Assembly: GCA_016938425.1 (NCBI GenBank)
Contig: JAFGUR010000209.1
Span: 1 to 6,128 of the forward strand
From: Fusobacteriaceae bacterium
Lineage (GTDB): Bacteria > Fusobacteriota > Fusobacteriia > Fusobacteriales > Fusobacteriaceae
Direction: 5' to 3'
Length of the DNA: 6,128 nucleotides
Below are positions 1 through 5,576 of this stretch, piece by piece; the stretch's first letter is position 1; the number at the start of each line of letters is the position of its first letter. The notes below the pieces were generated by a model. It had not been told where the DNA came from. It saw only the letters and a program-made list of their open reading frames with translations, and made no database searches. Made by a program: the position numbers and the translations under genes.

Positions 1-1860
1 GATGTTTATTTAAAAACATATGAAGTAACAAAACTAAAAGATTTGATTCATAAAAAGACAGACAGACACATTTCATTAAAAATCATATACCCCTTTAACT
101 TTATACCTACTGAAAAAGAATTAGCTAAACAAGTAGGTATATTTTATCAAGAGCACACAATTGACTTATCAAAACATATTCCTGTTAATTCAAAGGTGAT
201 TGTAATGGGAAGATCTATAAATGCAATAACCTTTAACACAGATTTAGATGTAGAAGCATTTTATGATATTAATTTTAATAAACAATATTTTTATGCCCCT
301 AAGTTACAGTCTAACATTTTTCCAATTGATTCTTGGTATTATTGGTGGGGAAAAGATGGATGGAAGAATTATTTTGCTTTATTACAATTTAATAATGTTT
401 TAAATACAGAAATAAAAAGAACAAGAATACAAAAACCTGTAATTATAGTTCCTGATGATCCTAATGAAGTCCTAAAAAATAATTTAGAACCAAAAGAAGT
501 AGCTTGGGATATAGAAACATCGGGCTTTAATTTTATGACAGATAAAATCGGTTGTTTAACACTAGCTTTTGATGAAGTAACCGGCTATTATTTAGAATGG
601 GATAAAATTAACAAAAGACTATTGAATGAGTTTTTTAAGAATAAGTATCAGATTCTCGCATCAGGAAAATTCGATATAAAATTTTTAAGATATCAAGGAA
701 TTAGCAATGTAAAAGTAGATTTTGATACATTAGGTTGCGGTCATGTTTTAAATGAAATGAGGTCAAATAGTTTAAAAACGCATGCGTGGCTTTACACTAA
801 TTATGGTGGATATGAACAGGAACTAGATGATTATAAAAGAAAATATAAAAATATGAAAAGTTACATAGATGTTCCTAAAAGTATTCTATCTAATTATGCT
901 ACAATGGATGCAATAGTAACATTTCAGGTTTACAATAAAATGAAAGAACAATTAATTGAGATTGACAATAAAGCAAAGTTCTCAAGTAATAGATGGAATT
1001 TAAGCAAATATTATTATGATATTGTAGTTCCATCTATTAATACATTTCAGGAATTAGAATATGAAGGGATGCTTATTAATTGGGATAAGGTAAGAAAAGC
1101 AGGGGATTTTAAAGATGAAATTAAGGGTAAGATAGCTGATATTATTTTAGAGTTAAATGAAATGTTTGGATTAACTTATTTTAATTGGACATCGAATGAA
1201 AAGATTGGTGAGTTATTAGAAAAATCAGGATGGGAAGATTTTGGAGTTTCTAAAAAAGGTATTTATTTGGTTAACGATGAAACTCTTGGGGAGTGGTCAA
1301 GACAAGGAAAAAAAGAAGCTGACTTGCTTATTGAAATGCATGGATTAAATACTATCTATAATACATTTATCGGTAATGAAATTAAGAAATCTGGTTATTG
1401 GCAATATAGGTATCCTGATGATAAAGTACATAGCACATTTGCTGTAATGCTTGCAGATAGTGGAAGAAATAAAAGTAGGAATCCAAATCTCCAAAACGTT
1501 TTAAAGAAGGGTGATTACGCCAGAACAATTAGAGAGTTCTTTATTCCTCCTTCAGATGAGTATGAAATATTAGAAGCAGATGGGTCCGGTTTCCAGCTCA
1601 GAATTGGTGCTGCAATGTCAAAAGATAAAGAAATGAATAAGGTATTTACTGAATTAAATGGTGACATGCATTCTATGAGTAGCATGGGTCTGTTTTCTTC
1701 TTTACTACCACAAAAGATTGAATTAACTTTTGAAGATGATAGTGTTATGACTATTTATGAGGATCAAAAGATATTAATTATAAGAAACTCTAATACAATA
1801 GAGATTGTAGCAAGTGATCTTAAAATAACTGATGATTTTTTAAAAATAATTGAGGGTTAG
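1..1860 (+). CDS. Family A DNA polymerase, N-terminal piece (3'-5' exonuclease plus motif A), 5' end not in window
   Basis: This is the first of three pieces of a phage replicative DNA polymerase. Residues are numbered from the TTG codon at 43, but the frame is open back to base 1 and that TTG has no good ribosome binding site, so the true start probably lies upstream. Residues 1-150 are an unassigned N-terminal region. Residues 151-300 are a DnaQ-like 3'-5' exonuclease with Exo I DIETSG (D156, E158), Exo II GKFDIKF (D211) and Exo III YATMD (Y285, D289), so proofreading looks intact. Polymerase motif A is at 511-520 (ADGSGFQLR, catalytic D513), with Gln518 at the usual steric-gate Glu. Recognisable polymerase stops near GDMHSMSSMGLF (540-551). 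The remaining residues 552-605 resemble a piece of an intein Hint domain. The chain therefore lacks most of the fingers and motif C and cannot polymerise alone. It ends in TAG, in frame with the next gene six bases further on. Confidence 0.9.
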   Translation, partial: DVYLKTYEVTKLKDLIHKKTDRHISLKIIYPFNFIPTEKELAKQVGIFYQEHTIDLSKHIPVNSKVIVMGRSINAITFNTDLDVEAFYDINFNKQYFYAPKLQSNIFPIDSWYYWWGKDGWKNYFALLQFNNVLNTEIKRTRIQKPVIIVPDDPNEVLKNNLEPKEVAWDIETSGFNFMTDKIGCLTLAFDEVTGYYLEWDKINKRLLNEFFKNKYQILASGKFDIKFLRYQGISNVKVDFDTLGCGHVLNEMRSNSLKTHAWLYTNYGGYEQELDDYKRKYKNMKSYIDVPKSILSNYATMDAIVTFQVYNKMKEQLIEIDNKAKFSSNRWNLSKYYYDIVVPSINTFQELEYEGMLINWDKVRKAGDFKDEIKGKIADIILELNEMFGLTYFNWTSNEKIGELLEKSGWEDFGVSKKGIYLVNDETLGEWSRQGKKEADLLIEMHGLNTIYNTFIGNEIKKSGYWQYRYPDDKVHSTFAVMLADSGRNKSRNPNLQNVLKKGDYARTIREFFIPPSDEYEILEADGSGFQLRIGAAMSKDKEMNKVFTELNGDMHSMSSMGLFSSLLPQKIELTFEDDSVMTIYEDQKILIIRNSNTIEIVASDLKITDDFLKIIEG

Positions 1861-1899
1861 AATAATATGAAAATAAAAAATATTGAAGTAAAGAAATTA
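1696..1899 (+). other. Degenerate split-intein (Hint) remnant spanning the break between the first two polymerase pieces
   Basis: Residues 552-605 of the upstream protein and 1-11 of the downstream one (MKIKNIEVKKL) are not polymerase-like. The upstream tail aligns without gaps to residues 91-135 of the true N-intein encoded just downstream: I count 13 identities in 45 positions, including IIR, the A-x-DL motif and the TD pair. This is the block B region plus the following strands. The block B catalytic Thr and His (T107 and H110 in the intact copy) are Tyr572 and Gln575 here. No block A precedes it, although Ser552/Ser553 sit at the apparent junction. MKIKNIEVKKL looks like the start of a split C-intein but runs directly into polymerase (TIDDFIKRKK) with no block F/G and no terminal Asn or Gln. 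Splicing therefore looks impossible. Retention as a non-covalent docking pair is an inference. Homology to Hint domains is based on pattern and needs a profile search. Confidence 0.6.
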
Positions 1900-2280
1900 A
1901 CTATAGATGATTTTATAAAAAGAAAAAAAGATCAACTCTTTAGTGAGTATAGATTTAAGTCAAAAGGATGTTTTATTAAAGGTACTGCAATACTTACTAA
2001 TAAAGGTTTTGTAAATATTGAAGATATTGTTCCTCCTGTAAATGCTGGTTTTCATACACCCTATAACAATAAGGATTTGCAGATAAAGACTCGATTAGGT
2101 TATGAAAAAATAGAATCTACTTATTATGACCTTTGTGATTCTTTTATTGAAATAGAACTTGATAATGGAGATATAATAGAGGTTACTGAAGATCACACAA
2201 TGATAATAATTCGAGAAGGTGTAGAAATTAAAGTGGATGCAAAAGATTTACTTGAGACTGATAAGATAATGTCTAATTAA
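1867..2280 (+). CDS. Polymerase middle fragment fused to N-terminal half of a split intein
   Basis: A 137-residue protein in three parts. Residues 1-11 look like the first strand of a C-intein (see the remnant at 1696-1899). Residues 12-34 are polymerase fingers ending RFKSKG, which match the pattern R-x3-K-x2-NF of Pol I motif B once joined to CNFSLLFG in the C-terminal piece; R29 and K33 correspond to the dNTP-contacting Arg and Lys of the O helix. Residues 35-137 are an N-intein: Cys35 nucleophile, block A CFIKGTAILTNKGF, block B VTEDHTMII with T107 and H110, then an A-x-DL segment, ending where split N-inteins usually end. It should trans-splice with the C-intein encoded at 3517-3648, releasing 103 residues here. 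GAGGG at 1852-1856, 10 bases before the ATG, supports independent initiation. The ATG is the first possible start after the in-frame TAG of the previous gene. Confidence 0.85.
   Translation: MKIKNIEVKKLTIDDFIKRKKDQLFSEYRFKSKGCFIKGTAILTNKGFVNIEDIVPPVNAGFHTPYNNKDLQIKTRLGYEKIESTYYDLCDSFIEIELDNGDIIEVTEDHTMIIIREGVEIKVDAKDLLETDKIMSN
1969..2277 (+). other. N-intein half inserted in polymerase motif B (residues 35-137)
   Basis: The segment begins at Cys35, directly after the extein sequence KSKG, and has all the expected N-intein landmarks: block A with the G-T-x-I-L-T pattern (39-44), a variable middle, then block B with T107-E-D-H110. The junction falls inside the most conserved polymerase helix, a typical intein insertion site. 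It carries no LAGLIDADG endonuclease; instead a separate endonuclease gene follows. The partner C half is at 3517-3648. All catalytic positions of the N half look intact. Confidence 0.85.
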
Positions 2281-2290
2281 TTTCTAACTT

Positions 2291-2335
2291 ATGTTTGATA
2301 CCCTACCTATATTAATATAGAGGATTATCAAGCAT
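2291..2335 (+). promoter_or_regulatory. RNA hairpin covering the ribosome binding site of the endonuclease gene
   Basis: Bases 2291-2300 (ATGTTTGATA) pair with 2326-2335 (TATCAAGCAT) over ten positions with a single G-U. Inside, CCT (2302-2304) pairs with AGG (2321-2323), and the perfect palindrome CTATATTAATATAG (2307-2320) forms the apical stem with a TTAA loop. The only Shine-Dalgarno-like sequence before the endonuclease ATG at 2337 is AGAGGA (2319-2324), which lies on the 3' side of this structure. The stem ends one base before the start codon. No T-run follows, so it does not look like an intrinsic terminator. Several T4 homing endonuclease genes are known to have their ribosome binding sites hidden by hairpins in read-through transcripts. 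The same role here is inferred. Confidence 0.6.
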
Positions 2336-2336
2336 A

Positions 2337-3566
2337 ATGAATTATTTTACAAAAATAGACTTAGTTGAAAACTATAACTTGTATGGTGTTAAAATGAAAG
2401 AATTTAACATCGAGTTTAATAATAAGATTCAGTATAGGGAATTTATTAAAAAGAATAAATTAAATATGAATAAAAAACTTTATATTAAATGTGATTTTTG
2501 CTTCAATACTTTTGAGTCTACTTTTACAAAAATACAAACAGTTATTGAATCTGAATTTGGTTATGATGTGTTGAATTGCCCTTGTGATAGTTGTAAATCA
2601 GAAAAGAAAAGATATGTAATAATCAAGCAAACAGAATTGGGAAAAACCTCAGCACAAGGACACGTTATCTCCGATGATCAAAAAAGAAGATGGCACATAG
2701 CTATAGAGAAATCAGGAAAACTTAAAGAGTTTAGTGATAATAAAAAAGGAAAAACTATTGAAGAAATATATGGAGAAGAAATAGGAAGAAAAACTAGAGA
2801 GAAATTAAAACAATGGAGAAAAACTCAAACAGGGGAAAATGAGCCTCATTTAGGTTGTAAGAATACAGAAGATTCTAAAAAATTAATGTCAGAATCTAGA
2901 TTAAAACATATTGAAGAAAGCAAGATAACTAAACCTTATATTTCTCCACTTACAGGAGAGAGTATAGACCACAATACTTTTCAAAAACACAAAGGTATTT
3001 ATTTTTGGAACAACATGTCAGATGGTGAAAAAGCAGAGAGATCAATAAACTTTGTTAATAGAACATTTTTAAATAGGAAACCAAACTCGAAGTGGAATCA
3101 AGGTTATTTTGAAACTTGGTATAAGTCCTTAGTTAAAAAATATAGAGATGTTGAATTTGAGTCTTCTTATGAGTATTTATTTTTAAAAGAATGTAATGAT
3201 AAGAAAATATTTGTTTCTAAAAACTATACAATTTATATACCTTATATACACCCAAAAGATAATAAAACTCATTATTATGTACCTGATTTTATAATTTATG
3301 AGGATGAATCCTTTACAAAAGTTGAAAAAATTGTAGAAATAAAACCAAGCGAATTTATTCAAAATTTTGATGAAAAGGAAAATGAATATTATATTATTAC
3401 TGAAAGGAAAATAGAAGCACTTACAGAGTTTGGTAGATTAAATAAACTAAATATACAGGTGATTACTGAAAAAGATTTAAAATATTTTAAAAATAAAAAT
3501 GATAAGGAGATCAAAATTGAAATTGAGAACTATAACAAGGATCACAAGGAAAACTACAAAAAATAA
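2337..3566 (+). CDS. Free-standing homing endonuclease (NUMOD-like motifs, PD-(D/E)XK / Vsr-like core) between the split-intein halves
   Basis: A 409-residue protein with the make-up of a mobile-element nuclease. Cysteines C52-x2-C55 and C81-x-C83-x2-C86 suggest a zinc ribbon. Residues about 138-190 hold helical DNA-binding motifs of the NUMOD type: GKTIEEIYGEEIG, then GENEPHLGCKNTEDSKKL. The C-terminal third has a nuclease-like core: FESSYE (E279), PDF with D317, and VEIKPSE with E334 and K336, fitting E...PD...ExK. Split inteins with an endonuclease gene between their halves are known to carry Vsr-like EDxHD nucleases; this may belong there, but I cannot separate that from another PD-(D/E)XK branch by eye. 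The likely role is to cut intein-free polymerase genes of related phages so the cassette is copied in. The 3' end overlaps the next gene by 50 bases, and the ribosome binding site is inside a hairpin. An internal ATG at 2394 is possible but has a weaker ribosome binding site. Confidence 0.8.
   Translation: MNYFTKIDLVENYNLYGVKMKEFNIEFNNKIQYREFIKKNKLNMNKKLYIKCDFCFNTFESTFTKIQTVIESEFGYDVLNCPCDSCKSEKKRYVIIKQTELGKTSAQGHVISDDQKRRWHIAIEKSGKLKEFSDNKKGKTIEEIYGEEIGRKTREKLKQWRKTQTGENEPHLGCKNTEDSKKLMSESRLKHIEESKITKPYISPLTGESIDHNTFQKHKGIYFWNNMSDGEKAERSINFVNRTFLNRKPNSKWNQGYFETWYKSLVKKYRDVEFESSYEYLFLKECNDKKIFVSKNYTIYIPYIHPKDNKTHYYVPDFIIYEDESFTKVEKIVEIKPSEFIQNFDEKENEYYIITERKIEALTEFGRLNKLNIQVITEKDLKYFKNKNDKEIKIEIENYNKDHKENYKK
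3504..3519 (+). promoter_or_regulatory. Ribosome binding site and TTG start of the polymerase C-terminal piece
   Basis: AAGGAGA at 3504-3510 is the strongest Shine-Dalgarno match in the region and lies seven bases before TTG (3517-3519). The protein then begins MKLRTITRIT, as split C-inteins often do. The in-frame ATG at 3499 lies upstream of, and five bases from, this site, so it cannot be the start that the site serves. The site is inside the end of the endonuclease reading frame. Confidence 0.75.
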
Positions 3567-3648
3567 AATACCAGTATACTGTTTAAGTGTAAATCCCTCC
3601 CATGAATTATTCATTAGAGGAAATCTAGCAGAGTATTTAGTGGGTCAA
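3517..3648 (+). other. C-intein half (44 residues, terminal Gln)
   Basis: It runs from the TTG start to the codon before TGC (3649-3651). Block F is VYCLSVNPSHELF, with Cys22 in place of the common Asp; block G is EYLVGQ. The following CNFSLLFG is the continuation of polymerase motif B, which fixes the boundary. Gly43 replaces the penultimate His, as in many phage inteins ending Gly-Asn. Gln44 replaces the terminal Asn; a few natural inteins end in Gln and still splice, usually more slowly. Confidence 0.82.
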
Positions 3649-4332
3649 TGCAATTTTTCACTTTTGTTCGGATCCTCAGGGATATCATTTGCTGAATCTT
3701 CTTTAGTACCTAATTGGTCAGAAGATGATGTTCAAAAGTATTTAGTAGAAAATAAAATAGTAGATAAACCAAAACAGCTTTATAGTAATGAGATTTCAAA
3801 AAGCAGAAATCTTGATTTAAAGTTTTGTAAGTATTGGGCAGTTGCAAATGATATCAGAAAAAAATTCTTTGAACAGTATTCAGGATTGAAAAACTGGATT
3901 GATGAATCAATAGCTTTCGCAGAAAAAAATGGTTATGTTGTAAGTCCTTTTGGTTGTATAAGAAGATTACCTCAATTATTAAATAAAGGACAAGGTTCAA
4001 GAGAAACCAAAAATCTACAAAATATCTCTTTAAATTCTCCTGTTCAGAACTATGAAGCATCTTTGATTAATTCTACTTTAGTATACTTAAATAAAAAAAT
4101 TAAAGAATTAAATCTTAAATCAAGAATTGCTGGATCTGTGCATGATTCGATGATTGTTTATGTTCATAAGTCAGAGATTCAAACAGTTATTAAAATTATG
4201 AAAGAGAAGTTTGAAGAGAATATTCCTGAAAATAATGGAATACCTATGGAATTAGAATTTGATTCCGCTGATTATTATGGAAGAAATGAAGTCTGGGGTT
4301 TTGGAAAGTCAATAAAGCTTGAGGATATGTAA
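3517..4332 (+). CDS. C-intein fused to family A DNA polymerase C-terminal piece (motifs B and C)
   Basis: A 271-residue protein from the TTG start; a longer reading from ATG 3499 is less likely. Residues 1-44 are the C-intein: block F VYCLSV (20-25) with PSHELF, and block G ending YLVGQ. Cys45 is the +1 nucleophile. The intein ends Gly-Gln instead of the usual His-Asn. Residues 45-271 are polymerase: CNFSLLFG completes motif B, YVVSPFGCIRRLP lies in the middle, and GSVHDSMIVYV is motif C with palm Asp D210 (HDS where Pol I has HDE). Splicing to the piece at 1867-2280 would give a chain of about 261 residues (34 + 227) carrying motifs B and C. Motif A is on the separate chain encoded at 1-1860. 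The gene overlaps the endonuclease gene by 50 bases, and its stop is directly followed by the methyltransferase ATG in the same frame. Confidence 0.88.
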   Translation: MKLRTITRITRKTTKNKIPVYCLSVNPSHELFIRGNLAEYLVGQCNFSLLFGSSGISFAESSLVPNWSEDDVQKYLVENKIVDKPKQLYSNEISKSRNLDLKFCKYWAVANDIRKKFFEQYSGLKNWIDESIAFAEKNGYVVSPFGCIRRLPQLLNKGQGSRETKNLQNISLNSPVQNYEASLINSTLVYLNKKIKELNLKSRIAGSVHDSMIVYVHKSEIQTVIKIMKEKFEENIPENNGIPMELEFDSADYYGRNEVWGFGKSIKLEDM

Positions 4333-5310
4333 ATGAATGTATTATCTTTATTTGATGGTATGAGTGCAGGACAATTAGCTTTATCAAGAGCAGGAATAAA
4401 AGTAGATAAATATTTTGCTAGTGAAATAGAAAAATCTGCAATAAAAATAACAATGAAAAATTTTCCTGATACAATTCAATTAGGAAGTGTTGTAGATGTA
4501 AAATGTGAAACTTTACCAAAAATAGATTTATTGATTGGGGGAAGCCCTTGTCAGTCATTTTCTATGGCAGGAAAGCAAAAAGGAATGGTAACTAAATGTA
4601 ATATAAATATAGTAACTTTAGAGCAGTATTTAAACTTAAAAAAAGAGGGTTTTGAGTTTGAAGGTCAGTCTTATTTATTTTGGGAGTATATGAGAATATA
4701 TAAAGAATTAAAACCTAAATTCTTTTTATTAGAAAATGTTAGAATGGATAAAAGATGGGAAAATCTAATTTCAGAAACAATTGGTATAAAACCCATATTC
4801 CTTAACAGTGCTTTAGTTTCTGCTCAAAATAGAGAAAGAAACTATTGGACAAATATATCAATATCAGGATTACCTGAAGATAAAAAAATAATGCTAAAAG
4901 ATATTGTCCATGAAAATGTAGATATTGAATGTTCATCTACCAATGGAGATAAAGCTCATTGTTTGACATCTAGTTATAATGGTGCGGTTTGGTGGAATAG
5001 TATTGAAAGAAAACAGAGAACAATGCTGTTTGAAGAGCTAACTAAGTATATAGTACCTTTTGATGATACTTTAAAGATTTTAAATAAAGAAGTAGATAAA
5101 GGTAAAGTTGGATATTTCAAAACAGATAGTCAAGCTAACAGAGTATATCATATACATGATAAAGCAGTAACTCTTTGTGGTGAAGCAGGAGGTGGTTCTG
5201 CTAAAATGGGACAATATTTATTGGGTTGTATATCACCTGATAGAATTGAAAAAAGACAAAACGGTCAAAGATTTTCAAATGGAAAAAAATTCTATACTTT
5301 AACTGCATAA
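4333..5310 (+). CDS. DNA cytosine-5 methyltransferase, N-terminal part, cut short by an in-frame TAA
   Basis: This transfers a methyl group from S-adenosylmethionine to C5 of cytosine. In phages such orphan enzymes often protect DNA from host restriction. Visible motifs: I, LSLFDGMSAG (residues 4-13); IV, GGSPCQSF with catalytic Cys73; VI, ENV at 134-136; VIII, QNRER at 165-169. A target-recognition region follows. The frame stops at TAA 5308-5310 after FYTLTA. However, bases 5311-5526 continue in the same frame with motifs IX and X, so the full gene would be 397 codons. Without motif X (cofactor site) and the motif IX core, this fragment should be inactive unless the stop is read through or the pieces assemble. 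GAGGAT at 4321-4326, eight bases from the ATG, and the abutting TAA-ATG with the polymerase gene suggest coupled translation. No partner restriction enzyme is in the window. Confidence 0.88.
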   Translation: MNVLSLFDGMSAGQLALSRAGIKVDKYFASEIEKSAIKITMKNFPDTIQLGSVVDVKCETLPKIDLLIGGSPCQSFSMAGKQKGMVTKCNINIVTLEQYLNLKKEGFEFEGQSYLFWEYMRIYKELKPKFFLLENVRMDKRWENLISETIGIKPIFLNSALVSAQNRERNYWTNISISGLPEDKKIMLKDIVHENVDIECSSTNGDKAHCLTSSYNGAVWWNSIERKQRTMLFEELTKYIVPFDDTLKILNKEVDKGKVGYFKTDSQANRVYHIHDKAVTLCGEAGGGSAKMGQYLLGCISPDRIEKRQNGQRFSNGKKFYTLTA

Positions 5311-5526
5311 GATCAACATGGAATTCTAATAGAAGGATATATTAGAAAACTTACACCCAGAGAATGTGAACGCCTACAGACGTTTCCTGATAATTATTCA
5401 GAAGGGGTTTCTGATTCGATGAGATATAAAATGTTAGGAAATGGGTGGACAGTAGATATTATTGCATGGATATTTAGTTTTTTAAATGAAAACTCTGAAC
5501 CAAGACTTGAAAATAAATTATTTTAA
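5311..5526 (+). pseudogene. Detached C-terminal part of the cytosine-5 methyltransferase (motifs IX and X)
   Basis: It reads on in the same frame as the methyltransferase for 71 codons after the TAA and stops at TAA 5524-5526. It begins DQHGILIEGY, then has motif IX RKLTPRECERLQTFPD and motif X GNGWTVDII, all as in intact C5 methyltransferases. It has no usable start: the ATG at 5317 is out of frame and terminates at once, and the first in-frame ATG (5419) lies beyond motif IX. Independent translation of a useful fragment is therefore unlikely. The preserved sequence suggests the stop is recent, tolerated by read-through, or an assembly or sequencing error. Confidence 0.85.
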
Positions 5527-5529
5527 ATG

Positions 5530-5558
5530 TTGATAAAACTTACGGAATTGAATATATT
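5530..5558 (+). promoter_or_regulatory. Putative sigma70-type promoter before the radical SAM gene
   Basis: TTGATA (5530-5535) and TATATT (5553-5558) each match five of six consensus bases, with an exact 17-base spacer. Transcription would start near 5565, leaving a very short leader that begins around AAGGAG (5565-5570), the ribosome binding site of the gene at 5577. In such AT-rich DNA, chance matches are common. The position in the only gene-free gap near here raises the odds. Confidence 0.35.
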
Positions 5559-5576
5559 AATATTAAGGAGTTGAAT

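Noticed and set aside
1696..1899. A complete, splicing mini-intein at the first break
   Set aside because: No block A, no block B Thr or His, no block F/G and no terminal Asn or Gln can be found at either side.
2307..2320. Perfect palindrome as an intrinsic terminator
   Set aside because: The stem is AT-only apart from one G-C pair and no T-run follows. It is better explained as part of the larger hairpin over the ribosome binding site.
2394..3566. Internal ATG as the true start of the endonuclease
   Set aside because: No clear ribosome binding site precedes it, while the ATG at 2337 has AGAGGA within the hairpin. It is kept as a minor alternative.
1861..3648. Group I intron with an intron-encoded endonuclease as the cause of the gene break
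   Set aside because: Both borders of the interruption are translated intein blocks (A and B upstream, F and G downstream), and the polymerase motif B joins exactly at the protein level.
3854..4060. Minus-strand open frame of 68 codons
   Set aside because: It lies wholly inside the polymerase C-terminal piece, encodes nothing recognisable, and opposes the direction of every real gene.
4327..5310. A ciliate-type code with TAA and TAG both read as Gln
   Set aside because: The endonuclease and N-intein genes end in TAA where terminated intein or nuclease sequence is expected, and the reading beyond them is short and not protein-like. Only isolated suppression remains worth testing.
5527..5574. 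Fifteen-codon frame starting right after the methyltransferase stop
   Set aside because: It has no ribosome binding site, is very short, and overlaps the putative promoter and the ribosome binding site of the next gene.
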